A DNA stretch of 64,000 nucleotides from Flaccisagitta enflata. Taxonomy: Eukaryota; Chaetognatha; Sagittoidea; Aphragmophora. The position numbers and the translations under genes are program-made. The notes beneath the pieces were generated by a model. It was not told where the DNA came from and did not search any database. It saw only the letters and a program-made list of their open reading frames with translations. Shown in pieces: positions 1-15,573 of the stretch. Location: contig OZ231127.1 of assembly GCA_965153355.1 (NCBI GenBank), positions 60,078,001-60,142,000 of the forward strand, written 5' to 3'. Numbering within the stretch: position 1 is the first letter of the stretch; the number at the start of each line of letters is the position of its first letter.

Positions 1-164
1 CTTCTTTGTCCATGGTGCATAGTGAATGTAGCATGATACTTTGACATCTTCTGCCATGCCCAGGAGAAAAGTTAGATGCTAATAGCTAGCAATAGTGAAA
101 CATTCTAAGTTAAACTTTAATACTGTAAATACTTTAATACTGTACTGTACTGCACTGACACCCA

Positions 165-230
165 GGCCGTCCATGGACGGCCCTGTCTGTCGGGCTGGAA
201 AGTCTGTCGGGCTGGAAAGTCTGTCGGGCT
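165..230. repeat. 18-bp perfect palindrome followed by a 17-bp tandem repeat
   Basis: Positions 165-182 are a perfect palindrome with half-site GGCCGTCCA. It is followed directly by about 2.6 copies of a 17-mer built on CTGTCGGGCTGGAAAGT. A related word, TGTCGGGCTTGAAGT, recurs near 1158. No gene is visible here. Confidence 0.7.
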
Positions 231-273
231 GATGATTCAGTGAAAAAATTGAAGAAGGAAAGAATGTAGAGAA

Positions 274-772
274 ATAGTCGCAAAAGCGTTAGATGGTCAG
301 CGGTACCCGTTGCCCCTATGTGAGTGTATGGTGGTGTGAGGTGGTTAGAGGGGCAGCGGCCCCGAAGGAGCCGATGACCTATGCTGTTTTTATTTGGGCC
401 TCAAGGATGGAATTAGGGCATGGAGGCTGGAATGGGGGCCTTGAGGCTTGGATTAGGGCCTTGAGGCTGGGAATTGAGCTTCGAGGCTGGGATTTCAGCT
501 TCAAGGCTAAGATTTGAGCTTCAAGGCTGGGATTTGAGCTTTGAGGTTGGGATTTGAGCTTTGGGGCAGGGATTTGAGCTTGGAAGCTGGTATTTGAGCT
601 TCGAGGCGGGGATTTGAGCCTTGAAGATAGGATTTGGGTCTCGAGACTAGGATTTGGGTCTTGAGGGGGGGGGGGGGAAGGAGAAGAAGGAGAAGAAGGA
701 GAAGAAGAAGAAGGAGAAATTTCCCCTATGTGTAAAAGCATAGGTCATCGGCCCCTTCGGGGCCGCTGCCCA
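274..772 (+). mobile_element. Family B element, copy 1 (inverted ends, 20-bp minisatellite interior)
   Basis: The copy starts with the family leader (AGTCGCAAAAGCGTTAGATG, then GTCAGCGGTACCC). TGCCCCT (311-317) and AGGGGCA (349-355) can pair to close a hairpin in the leader. The element body begins GGGGCAGCGGCCCCGAAGG and ends near 772 with the inverse, CCCCTTCGGGGCCGCTGCCC. Just inside the right end lie the CATAGGTCATC and TTTCCCCTATGTG motifs shared with other copies. The interior (about 390-660) is a 20-bp minisatellite of GGCTGGGATTTGAGC-type units, then poly-G and a GGAGAA tract. The open frames inside it are repeat translations. I know of no named family with this build; calling it mobile rests on dispersed copies with conserved ends. 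Confidence 0.7.
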
Positions 773-894
773 AAAAAAGGAGAAAAAAGGGTGATGTTGG
801 GGAAGTCAATCCCGTCACTTGTTTTTTCCCCGCAAAGACAAATGTTCAATTCTAGCTTACTCAAGCTTAAACATATAAAACCAAACCCGCACCT

Positions 895-985
895 GGCCCC
901 AACCCTACTCCTAATACCCACCCTAACCCTAACTCTAAAAATCACCCCATCCCTAACCCTCACCCCACCCCTAACCCTAAAACAT
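895..985. repeat. Degenerate telomere-like CCCTAA patch
   Basis: CCCTAACCCTAA-type words are interspersed with CACCCCATC and CCCACCC variants over about 90 bp. The hexamer corresponds to the TTAGGG telomere repeat common to most non-insect animals. The patch is too short and imperfect to be a telomere end and looks like an interstitial remnant. Confidence 0.5.
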
Positions 986-1390
986 TACCCGATTAAAAAC
1001 ACCTAAAAACAAAAGACACGGATTGACATCGCTAACGTGACCGAAAAGGGAAGAGAAAAAAAAATGAAGGGGGAAACATTGTTTTTGTTTTCTAAGAGCT
1101 AGCTTAAGCATAAAAAGGCTTAGTAAATGGAATAAAAGGTGCAAGGCATAGGTTTATTATGTCGGGCTTGAAGTTGCTGTCGGACTTGAAATCAGCCTGG
1201 ATGTCCCTGACTTTTTCGCTCCCCTTCACCGATGCTAACGGGCCATTGGACTGACGGATGGACGCAAACAATATCAGTTGACACATGACTCTTTTGTTTT
1301 CTCAGTAAAGAAAAGGGAAATAATGACGCTAGATTTCACTAGCACTAGCGTTTTTGTTCTCGGCTCATGGCCAAACAAAAGCCTATCGCT

Positions 1391-1545
1391 TTTTAGTTGC
1401 GGACACGCAACTCTATAAGAGGCTTTGTCCGTCCGTCCGTCCGTCCGTCCGTAATGATCGAGTTGGAAAGTATGAAAACGCGCATTTCCGCCCCTGCCCA
1501 CCCGTCCGCAACTGGTGGCCGTGTATCCGGCCTTGTTTTTGTTAC
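1391..1545 (+). mobile_element. Family A hairpin-head element, copy A1
   Basis: The head at 1395-1412 reads AGTTGCG-GACA-CGCAACT, a perfect 7-bp stem, preceded by a T run and followed by CTCTATAAGAGGCTTTGTCC. Then come six CCGT units, a variable spacer, and the conserved tail from about 1483 (CGCATTTCCGCCCCTGCCC). The tail repeats the word CGCAACT and ends in a GGCCG..CGGCC hairpin plus CCTTGTTTTT. Head, tandem array and tail recur in this order throughout the window. Confidence 0.75.
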
Positions 1546-2015
1546 ATCACCATCGATCTGTTACTGTTGGGGGCTGTGATGTGTCCGTCTGTTCGTCCAT
1601 CAGACCGGCACGATCCAGTCAATTAAGATACAAATGCCGACTGGTATTGCTCCACCTAGGTGCTTGTGGATTTATCGGGAAAAAATTCGAAGTCAGTCTT
1701 CGATTTTTTGGCATATTTGAGAGAAACATGATTTTCATTTTCTTATGAGAAAGTTGGGAAATTCATCCAGCTAATTGGGTTCTCCAATAGTAGGCTCAAT
1801 AAAGGAGTGTATTTATGTTTGTTTGAGTATGCAAATACAAAAAAACATGTTTTTGAGCATTCTAGCTCATTTAGCTTATTTAGCTCAGTCTTTTTTTTTT
1901 CTGATTTTAAATGCGATAAATGAATAATTAAGCAGTTATAAGAAAGCATGTCAGTGAGCAAAGCGGCTCATTTGTGAGGGTGTTTTTAAGTATTATAGCT
2001 CATTTAGCTCATTTT

Positions 2016-2697
2016 TGGGCAGCGGCCCCAAAGGGGACGAACTCCTGTAGAACACAGAGGACTTTTGTTCATTCGTTCATTCTTTCGTTCATTTGTCCGT
2101 TTTTTCGTCCCCCAAGGCCCTTTTAGGCCTGAAATCTGCCCTCTCAGGCCTAAAATCTGCCCTCTCAGGCTTAAAATCTGCCCTCTCAGGCCTGAAATCT
2201 GCACTCTCAGGCCTTGAATCTGCCCTCTAAAACCTGAAATTTGGGCAGCGGCTCCAAAGGGGACGAAGTCCTGTAGAACACAGGGGACTTTTGTTTTTTC
2301 ATTTGTTTGTTCATTCGTTCGTTCGTTCATTTGTTCATTTGTTCGTTTGTTCGTTCGTTCGTTTGTTCGTTCATTTGTTCGTTCATTCCCCCGGGCCCTC
2401 TCAGGCTTTGAATCTGCCCTCTCAGTCCTGGAATTTACCCTCTCAGGCCTGAAACCTGTCCTCTCAGGCCTTAAATCGGCCCTCTCAGGCCTGAAATCTG
2501 CCCTCTCAGATTCAAAGCCTGAGAGGGCAGATTTCAGGCTTGAGAGGGCAGATTTTAGGCCTGTGGGGGCAGATTTCAAGCCTGAGAGGGCCTGGGGGGA
2601 CGGACGGATAGATGGACGGAGGGATGGACAGAGGGATGTACAAACAAAAGTCCCCTATGTTCTACAGGACTTTGTTCCCTTTGGGGCCACTGCACTA
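2016..2697. mobile_element. Family B element, copy 2 (variant with CTGTAGAACACAGGGGAC ends)
   Basis: The left end GGGCAGCGGCCCCAAAGGGG (2018 on) and the right end near 2695 (CCCTTTGGGGCCACTGC) are inverted. Next to them are the subfamily motifs CCTGTAGAACACAGAGG on the left and CCTATGTTCTACAGGAC on the right. A second left end begins near 2247, so two copies may be nested or tandem. The interior holds 21-bp units (TGCCCTCTCAGGCCTGAAATC type, 2105-2240 and 2395-2600) and GTTCGTTC-type tracts. The units turn from one strand orientation to the other near 2512, so the core is itself a fold-back. Confidence 0.65.
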
Positions 2698-2699
2698 AG

Positions 2700-4260
2700 G
2701 TCGTTTTCTAGGTGATATGGCAAATAAATAATGAATTTTTTGTTTCATTTTTTTATTGATAGATCTCTAGATAGGCCTTATGGGAAGTGATCCACACCAG
2801 TTTCCATCAATTCATTATCTTGTATTGCTCAGAAAGTAACTTTAAGTATTGTTTTCTTCTTTATGTCATTACTGAGACAGAAAAAAAATCTATTGCCACC
2901 TTTTGCCATTGAAAGATTGGGCTCTACCTGTAGCTATGGCAATAACGATTCTAGGTTTAAAATCTGAAGATACACTTTTTACCACTTTAGGAGTTATAGC
3001 ACACGGAAAATAGTTGCAATATCTGTTCATTGCAAGATGGAAATCCATCATCGCATTTTTCATCAATTTTTTCACTCAAAAAACGGGACCAAAAAGCAGC
3101 AGGGCGACAGCAGAGACAGCAGAGAGGCAGGAGAAGCTGCAGGGGAGTGAGAGTTTTTTGTTTTCATTGCACTTTCTCGCAATCAAAAGAGGTGGCCTCT
3201 ATGTACAAACATGTGAACCACTGCTCTCACAGACTCCAGACAGATGGTACAGACGGGTCAGCATGCCTTACTTTCCAGTGTGCACTGCCCTGCCTCTTAT
3301 TCCAATTTACAACTATGAAAAGCAGGGCAACGGGTATTGCTGACCACATATTGCCCTTGGGCGGCCTGTTTTTTCTGGTTTCAAATAGGATGAATAAATA
3401 GATGTTTAATTGAGCATACAAATACATGAAAGCATGTCAGTGAGCATAGCTGGTTATCTGGTTGAGTGATTTTGAGTAATTTAGCTCATCTTGCTCATTT
3501 GGGTCAGTTCTATTTTTCTCTTATTTTCAGTGCAATCAATACATACAATTGCTCTGGATTTGATCCAACAAGTAAAAGAATTTGCAGTGACTGAAGACAA
3601 AAGCTTGGTGAAAAATAACCAATTCTTACGACTTTTTTCCACACGGCGACATTAATGGTAACAGTCACTGATTACGGGCTAATGTCACAATCTCTTTTCG
3701 ACGCGAGAACCCGACTTACCACCACGTTATCAGTGTTACCGCAATGTCTACTGCATTTTGACAAGTTTCTATAGTTTGATGACCTCCCTAACTACCTGGA
3801 TTACCTTGCCAAACCAATTTTTGTGACCACCCCTACCCCTAGGGGGCCTAGAAATAAGGTCAAAATGGCCACATTGGCATGTCCGGATTTTGTCCGGACA
3901 AGCAGATAACAAGCAAACCCTATCAAAAAATAGATTATCTGATCATTTCTCAGCTTTTAATCAGTTATCATCGATCCAATATGATGTGCAAAAAATTTCA
4001 TCCTTCTGCGCAAATGCTGAGTTGTTCAAATATCGTATTATCATCAAATTTTGATCCTTCTGACTTTTTCGCCTTTTCATGGCAAAATCCGAGTCTGCTG
4101 ATTATCTTTTTTTAAAACACTATCAATTCTCAAAGCTAATCTCTTTTCAGGTTTCTATCTTATAGAGGACTACTTGAAGGACATATGCTCCAAATTTCAT
4201 GACACTGTGATGCCCCAATCCCGCGTAATGATGTTTTTCTTCAAGCGTGATTATTCCACA
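2700..4260. other. No gene seen
   Basis: This is AT-rich unique-looking sequence. The short frames across it show no recognisable domain, no codon pattern I trust and no paired splice sites. One GGGGTAGGGG-type patch on the minus strand near 3835 is unremarkable. Confidence 0.4.
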
Positions 4261-4268
4261 CGAGTGAC

Positions 4269-4349
4269 TGACGCTACCGAGAATTCTCGGTAGCGTCAAC
4301 GATGACGACTACACATTTTGACGCTACTGAGAATTCTCCATAGCGTCAA
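4269..4349. repeat. Perfect and near-perfect TGACGC palindromes, group 1
   Basis: Positions 4269-4298 are a perfect 30-bp palindrome with half-site TGACGCTACCGAGAA. Positions 4318-4349 repeat it with two unpaired positions (half-site TTGACGCTACTGAGAA). A further half-site (TTGACATTACTGAGAA) begins near 4387. The same design occurs at 7084-7177. Both groups adjoin a long GA/CT tract. Confidence 0.8.
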
Positions 4350-4415
4350 TATCCATTCTCTATTATGATGATTTGGAAATGAAAAATTGACATTACTGAG
4401 AATAGTTTTCTCTGA

Positions 4416-4417
<2 letters not shown>

Positions 4418-4454
<37 letters not shown>
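4418..4454. repeat. (CT)n microsatellite
   Basis: Uninterrupted CT dinucleotides lie next to the palindrome group. Sequence to about 5030 is very T-rich (poly-T and TTTTATT runs) with no gene visible. Confidence 0.9.
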
Positions 4455-4458
<4 letters not shown>

Positions 4459-5128
4459 AAGTTTTATTCCAAATATATCTATGCATTGAATTTTTTTTTA
4501 TCAGTGGAGGGACTTAAGCAGATAATCTAAACCAACCTGGAAAAAAAATGTATCCTTAGGTTTTTTATATAGTTTTATATTGTTTAGCAGTAACTTGTAA
4601 CTTTTTTTTATTCTTTCTTCTCTATTTCATATATTTCATTTTTACTTTTTATTCTTTTTTTTACTTTAGACTTATTCTTTTTTTATTCATGTCATATTTC
4701 ATCTTTTTTATCTTTAATTTACTTTTTTTATTTCTTACTATTCATTTTTGGAATTTTTGTTTTTCACTTTTATATTTTTTTCAATTTTTTTGTCACTTTT
4801 TAAGCACCACTTTTTATTCTTCACCTTTTTTAGTTTCTTATTTCTATATTTCGTCTTTTATCATTCATATTTATATTTCAATATTTGTTTTCGAATTGTT
4901 AGTCATTCTATTTTTCTAATAAAATTGTCATATATTTTGATGATTCTTTTTTTAAATTTTAACATTTTTTTATATTCCATCAAGCAAAGAAACCAATAAA
5001 ACTCAGGTTTACAATTTTTTCCAGATGGATTTTGTCAAATCCCCCTCTATATTTACAATACATTTATAAGTAGCTATACGCAGGTTTAAGATGCATCCTC
5101 GTATGTCTATCAGAGGGTATATCCATCT

Positions 5129-5257
5129 ATTTGTTCATATGTCTATCCATCCATCCATCCATCCATCCATCCATCTATCTTTCCATCCCTCTGTCCATCT
5201 ATCCACCCATCCAACTTGTTGCTTCCCTAACATCCGTTATTCTGGGTTTTAATTGTA
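5129..5257. repeat. (CCAT)n tract and an isolated pogo-type TIR end
   Basis: CCAT tetramers run from about 5144 to 5175, flanked by degenerate CTATCCAT units. At 5229-5257 the sequence ACATCCGTTATTCTGGGTTT followed by TAATTGTA matches the terminal inverted repeat of the pogo-like MITEs at 22357, 29116 and 37710. The partner end was not found. Confidence 0.5.
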
Positions 5258-5304
5258 CTTGTCTGTAGAAAGAGTGAGCGTGTGTTTGATCAAGTGTGTG
5301 AGTG

Positions 5305-5306
<2 letters not shown>

Positions 5307-5347
<41 letters not shown>

Positions 5348-5385
5348 GAGAAAGGAAGAAAAAAAGAAAGAAAGAAAGAAAGAAA
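5307..5385. repeat. (GAAA)n tract abutting a family B element
   Basis: GAAA tetramers end exactly where the family B leader starts (AGTCATCCAAGGATCGCACA). The same junction recurs at 14920. Confidence 0.85.
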
Positions 5386-5387
5386 CT

Positions 5388-5913
5388 AGTCATCCAAGGA
5401 TCGCACATGGTCAGCGGTACCCGATGCCCTGCTGGGAGTGATCCAGTGAAAAAGTGGAGTGAGAGCAGGGCAGCGGCCCCAAAGGGCCAATGTCCTGTAG
5501 AACACAGGGGGGAATTTCCATACGTCCTGAGGGGACATATTTCAGGCCTTAGATGACTGATTTAGACCGCTGAAGGCATATTTGAAGGCTGGAGGGCAGA
5601 ATCAAGGCTTGGAGAGCCGATTTGAGGTTTGGAGGGCAAATTTAAGCCACGGAGGGCTGATTTTATGCTTGGAGGGCTAATTGAAGGTCTGGAAGGCAGA
5701 TTTGAGGTCTGGAGGACAGATTTGAGGTGGGGGCTGATTTGTAGCCTGGAAAGCTGATATGAGGCCTGGAGGGCTGAATTGAGGGCTGGGAGGAAATTTG
5801 AGGGCTGGGAGAGCGAATTTGAGGCCAACGGGGGGGGGGACGGACGGACGGACATATGGAAATTCCCCCCTGTGTTCTACAGGACATCGGCCCTTTGGGG
5901 CTGCTGCCCAAAA
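5388..5913 (+). mobile_element. Family B element, copy 3
   Basis: The leader (TCATCCAAGGATCGCACATG, then GTCAGCGGTACCCG) contains TGCCCTGCT (5425-5433), which pairs perfectly with AGCAGGGCA (5464-5472). The body starts GGGCAGCGGCCCCAAAGGGC and carries CCTGTAGAACACAGGGG. It ends near 5908 with the inverse CCTGTGTTCTACAGGAC and CCCTTTGGGGCTGCTGCCC. The interior holds 20-bp units (GGAGGGCTGATTTGAGGTCT type), then poly-G and three GGAC units. The core of the 20-bp unit resembles that of copy 1, so each copy seems to have re-expanded a related seed. Confidence 0.7.
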
Positions 5914-5945
5914 AGGAAAGTAAGAACGAAGGAAGGAAAAAAGAA

Positions 5946-6800
5946 ATAGTTACAAAAGCGTTAGATAGTCAGCGGTACCCGTTACCCCTATGTGAGTGTA
6001 TGTGGGTGTGAGGTGGTTAGAGGGGCAGCGGCCTCGAAGGGGCCGATGACCTATGCTGTTTTTATTTGAGCCTCAAGGATGGAATTAGGGTCGGAGGCTG
6101 GAATTGGGGCCTTGAGGCTTGGATTAGGGTCTTGAGGCTGGGATTTGAGCTTCAAGGCTGTGATTTCAGCTTCAAAGCTGAGATTTGAGCTTTGAGGCTG
6201 GGATTTGAGCTTTGAGGTTGGGATTTGAGCTTCGGGGCAGGGATTTGAGCTTGGAAGCTGGTATTTGAGCTTTGAGGCTAGGATTTGAGCTTCAAGGCTG
6301 GGATTCGTGCCTTGAGACTGGGATTTGAGCTTAAGGGCTGGGATTTGAGCCTCGAGGCTGGGATTTTAGCCTGGAGACTGAGATTTGAGCCTCAAGGCTG
6401 GGATTTGAGCTTCAAAGCAGGGATTTGAGCCTCAATGCTAGGATTTTGGTCTCAAGACTAGGCTTTGAAGAGGAGGAGAAGAAGGAGGAGGGGGAATTTG
6501 AGACGTCAGCAGGCCCCGAAGGAACTAATGACCTATGCTAGGCTGTAATTTGAGTCATAAGGCTGGGATTTGAGCCAAAAGATTGGAATATGAGCGATGA
6601 AGCTGGGATTTAAGCCATAAGGTTGGAATTTGAGCCCTGAGCCTGGGATTCAAGCTCGAGACTGTGATTTGGGCTTGAGGCTGCGATTTGAGCTTCGAAG
6701 CCAGGGGGGGGGGACGGAGAAGAAGGAGGAGGAGGAGAAGAAGGAGGAGGAGAAAATTTCTCCCAGTGTGACAGCATATCATTGGCCCGGCCCCAAAAGG
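5946..6800 (+). mobile_element. Family B element, copy 4 (longest)
   Basis: The leader near 5950 (TTACAAAAGCGTTAGATAGT) and body start GGGGCAGCGGCCTCGAAGG match copy 1 closely. About 20 units of the 20-bp GGCTGGGATTTGAGCTT minisatellite run from 6060 to 6460. A partial internal end (GGCCCCGAAGGAACTAATGA, about 6510) is followed by a second minisatellite block to 6700. A GGAGAAGAAGGA tract and an inverted end (TTTCTCCCAGTGTGACAGCA, then GGCCCGGCCCC) close it. This suggests two elements fused or one inserted in another. Confidence 0.6.
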
Positions 6801-6817
6801 AGAAAACTTTGATAAAA

Positions 6818-7048
<231 letters not shown>

Positions 7049-7083
7049 AATTCTCAGTTGTGAGTATGGAAATCTTTCTACCA

Positions 7084-7177
7084 TTTTGACGCAATAGAGA
7101 ATTCTCTATTGCGTCAAAAACACCAATTCTCGGTAGCGTCAATTTTGCGAATTCTCTATTGCGTCAAAATCCCTTCC
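7084..7177. repeat. TGACGC palindromes, group 2
   Basis: Positions 7084-7119 are a perfect 36-bp palindrome with half-site TTTTGACGCAATAGAGAA. Two right-hand half-sites follow, AATTCTCGGTAGCGTCAA and AATTCTCTATTGCGTCAA. The copies share TGACGC..GAGAATTCTC..GCGTCA but differ at the inner positions, and in the two perfect palindromes the differences are matched on both arms. Confidence 0.8.
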
Positions 7178-7189
7178 ACACACCCCCCA

Positions 7190-8160
7190 GCTCTTCTGTC
7201 ATGCTCTTGTCACGCTTTAAGTCTGTCACTGTCACGCCATTGTGAAACTGATGATGGAAATTTGAATGATACGATGAGAAAGAGCATGAAATTTTGCATC
7301 TACACTGAAAATTTCAGGTCTTAACTCCCGGGCATTCAGCCATAATGAAATTTTCAATGTGGTTGGTTGGTAAATTGTTGCAGAATAATCACGCTTCACG
7401 ATGAATCTTCGTAGTTAATTCTTTGTTATCAGCGCATGTATGCACTCCCAGCAAAATGGTAATACAAAAAAATCATGAAATGCCCATATCTTGGAAACCC
7501 TTTGAAAGAGACTAAAGATTTTTTGCATGGATCAGTACTGTGCTGAAACGATTACAAATAGAGCTTTTGGTGCATCTCGGACACATCTAACCAACCCAAC
7601 CAGCCCGACCAGCCTACCACCCAAAATATAAAAAAAACGGCATAACTTCTAAAGTATTTGTCCGATTTGGCTGAAATTTTGCACAGTGGTTCTTTCAGAG
7701 AATGTCCACTTAAATTGATCGTTGAAGGAAGATTTAGTAAATTTTTGCCAACTGGCCCGACCAGCCAAAAAAACTGCCTATAGAGAATTTTCAGAAAAAA
7801 TTGAAATTTCAATTTTTTTCAGCAGAAATGGGTCTGATTGAATTCTTGAACTGTGATTTAGTAAAATATTCACATTTTTTTGGTTTTGCTGGCTATAACA
7901 ACTCAATTTTTGCTTATTTTCAATCATGATTTGTTGCATTTAAGCCTAATTTACATGAAAATCGAGGATCAGTAACAAAATTCAGTTTTTGAACCATGTT
8001 CATATTGACATAAGCTATCTGATTATGAATGTTTTTGTCAAATTTTCTCAATTTTGAAATTCACCTTTTTTGCTATCTCGGAAAAAAGAGATTATAGAAA
8101 CAGCCTACGTAATATACATTTCAAAAGAAATTCTGGATAGTTGATATTCTTTGTCTTTGA
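7190..8160. other. No gene seen; degenerate repeat-like sequence
   Basis: This is AT-rich sequence 3' of the M6-like gene. A segment near 7560-7780 with CCCGACCAGCC words and repeated polypurine runs looks like old dispersed repeat. I found no convincing polyadenylation site or further exon. Confidence 0.4.
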
Positions 8161-8162
8161 GC

Positions 8163-12288
<4,126 letters not shown>

Positions 12289-12301
12289 CTACGAGGGGTA
12301 T

Positions 12302-12452
<151 letters not shown>

Positions 12453-12555
12453 TACGACGATTTGTTGTTCCATGGAAAAAAAAAGAAAAGGGAGAGAGAG
12501 AAAAAAAATTAGTACAACGTTCCCCTTCTAGTCATTAAAAAACTGTCTAGATATT

Positions 12556-13063
12556 TAAATAGTCGCAAAAGCGTTAGATGGTCAGCGATACCCGAGCCCT
12601 GCCTTAGTAGGTTTTGGTTGAAGTGGAGGGGGTAGCAGGGCAGCGGCCCCAAAGGGGTCGATGCCCTATGCTTTCACACAGGGGAATTTTCTCCTCCTCC
12701 TCCTCCTCCTCCTCCTCCTCCTCCTCCTCCATCCCCCCCCCCCCAACCTCCAGGCCCATATTCCAGGCTCGAAGCCCACATCCCAGCCTCGAGGCCAAAA
12801 TCCCAGTCTTGAGGTCCAAATCCCTCAAGGCCAGTATTTGGGCCTCAAAGAAAGGATTTTGGCTATGAGATGGAATTTGGGCCTTGAGGTTGGGATTTGG
12901 ACCAAAAGACTGGGATTTGGGCCTTGAGGCTGGGATATGGGCTTCAAGGCTGAGATATGGGCCCTGGAGGGGGGGAGGGTGCGGAGATGGAGGAGAAGAA
13001 GGAGGAGAAAATTCCCCTGTGTGAAAGCATAGGTCATCGACCCCTTCGGGGCCGCTGCCCAAA
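12556..13063 (+). mobile_element. Family B element, copy 5
   Basis: The leader AGTCGCAAAAGCGTTAGATG carries a pairing GCCCTGC (12596-12602) / GCAGGGC (12635-12641). The body starts GGGCAGCGGCCCCAAAGGGG with TATGCTTTCACACAGGGG and a TCC tract. It ends with the inverse AATTCCCCTGTGTGAAAGCA and CCCCTTCGGGGCCGCTGCCC. This is the clearest pair of inverted ends (about 55 bp). The interior 20-bp units switch strand near 12840, so the copy is a fold-back. Confidence 0.75.
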
Positions 13064-13089
13064 AAGAAGGGGGGAAGTACTGTTTGGTG

Positions 13090-13250
<161 letters not shown>

Positions 13251-13544
13251 AAAGAGCGAGAGTCTTTTAAGACCTCCGTCAGCGGAAAATAATCGTCGCC
13301 TGGGCCAATCAATTCTGACGTTAATGAAAGTTGAGAAATGGCGAAACCGAAGCGAGAATAGAGTTTTTTGTACCCTTGCCAAAAAGAATGAGAAGAGGGG
13401 TGGGAGGGGGGGGGAATGGGGGAAAGGGAAATGCGGGGATCCCACTGCCCGGACTGAAAGAGTCGCGAGAAGCAGATTGATGATTCCAACGGGCAACGGT
13501 GCCATGGATGAACTTCAAAAAAACATTTAACTTGTCTCGTTTAC

Positions 13545-13548
13545 TCAT
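13545..13548 (-). CDS. Speculative first coding exon end of the M6-like gene
   Basis: An ATGA|GTAAAC at 13543-13548 (minus) would give a Met plus one base, the phase 1 needed by exon 12117-12288. In PLP the first exon likewise codes little more than the start codon. The signal is short and could be chance; no promoter is visible. Confidence 0.15.
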
Positions 13549-13559
13549 GAACCGCCGAA

Positions 13560-14555
13560 AATAAAATACGCAAACGAAATGAACATCAAGTTGATGCATT
13601 TTGTGCCATATCCAACTCCATTGTTCTGGGTTGGTACTTTTATAGGGAGCTCATGAAATCACTCAAAAAAGACGTTGTCCAATTATCACAAAACGAACAT
13701 CTAACGAATCGTTATCGTAAGCAGCCAAGTACTGGTGGCAAAACGATAAAAATGATTTAAATTCGGAGATTCAGCGCAGAAAGCAAACTGATTTTTGACA
13801 ATTGTAATTGCATTTTGCCACGCCAGTTATCCTTATCCCAGAACTTGCGTTTATAAAATAGGTTCCATGGAGTTGGAAAGTTACACAAGAGCTCGTTTGA
13901 AATGAAATCACAGGAGTCAAGATTGATTCGATATTCACTTTTATTCAGTTAGGTAAGGGAAAGCATGAAAGCAATAAACGTAGTGGCCATTCTACGGACC
14001 CACGGATTGACATAACAGCAGGATCTGCGTCGAGTCGCGTTTCATGCGTACAAGAATTAATATCGCTTTTTTCGCAACTATCTTCACTACAAAACAACGT
14101 TTCATTTCCTTCTTTGTAATGAAATAGGGTCACTATCCCTCACACGCACAACGATTATCCGAAATCAAAATGGGGTCACTGTCCCACTAAGACTTCCTGC
14201 ACTTCATGGGCACTCAGAATTGCACTCGTGAGAATGAAAAACAAACTCTACCCTTTCCGTTCCAGAACTTTTCTTTTTCTTTTTTATTTTTTTACTTTCC
14301 ATTTTCCTTTCTCATTCTTTCTCTCATTCTTTTAGTTTTTCAATACTTTCTTCATTTTATTCTTCCTGTCAATGAATGGCTTTTAACCGAGATTTTCGAG
14401 GGAAAGAGGCTTATAATGGAATAATGCGCAGTTTTGATGACCCAAGATTTACCTCGGCTTAGGAATTAAGAACAATACAAAGCTCGGGCAAAAAAATGAG
14501 GTTGGAATCTCAAACAGTCTGAAATCGAATAAAATCATTGGCAATTGTAGGAATG
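13560..14555. other. No gene seen
   Basis: Unique-looking AT-rich sequence. Only short frames without domains are present. It is upstream of the M6-like gene and could hold its promoter, but I see no recognisable element. Confidence 0.35.
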
Positions 14556-14558
14556 TGA

Positions 14559-14920
<362 letters not shown>

Positions 14921-14921
14921 A

Positions 14922-15497
14922 CAAGTCATCCAAGGATCGCACATGGTCAGCGGTACCCGATGCCCTGCTTGGAGTGATCAGCTGAAGAAGTTGAGTGAGA
15001 GCAGGGCAGCGGCCCCAAAGGACGGATGTCCTGTAGGACACAGGGGTGAATTTCCTTACGTCCTGAGATTCCTAGGAAGGCGAATTTCAGGCCTTTTGGA
15101 CAATTTTCCATGATATTCAATTGGAGTTTTACATTTTTTTACAATTTCTTATCTATAATCCATGTTATTCAATGAGAATTTCATCTTTTTTTTATTTTTT
15201 TATCAATTTTCCATGTTATTCAATAGGAATTTTGCATTTTATTTTATCTTTTATCCATTTTCTATGTTATTCAATAGGAAATTTATATTTTTCTATTTTT
15301 TTTTTTTTTTTTTGTAAATTTTCCATGTCATTCAATGGGATGTTTGCATTTTGTCATTTTCCCATGTTATTCAATGGGAATTTGAGAATTGAGAAACTTG
15401 GGGGGGACGTACAGACGGACGTACGTACGTACAGACGGACGTAAGGAAATTCACGCCTGTGTCCTACAGGACATGGGCCCTTTGGGGCCGCTGCCCA
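14922..15497 (+). mobile_element. Family B element, copy 6
   Basis: The leader matches copy 3, with TGCCCTGCT (14961-14969) pairing AGCAGGGCA (15000-15008). The body starts GGGCAGCGGCCCCAAAGGAC with CCTGTAGGACACAGGGGTGA. It ends with inverse TTCACGCCTGTGTCCTACAG and CCCTTTGGGGCCGCTGCCC. The interior differs from other copies: CCATGTTATTCAATRGGA units spaced about 60-70 bp, then a GACGTACGTACG tract. Confidence 0.7.
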
Positions 15498-15504
15498 AAA
15501 AGGA

Positions 15505-15512
15505 ATGCAGGA

Positions 15513-15573
<61 letters not shown>

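Noticed and set aside
393-660. Regular 20-bp repeats that could suggest a CRISPR array
   Set aside because: The units are adjacent with no unique spacers, in a genome with spliced genes; it is a minisatellite inside family B.
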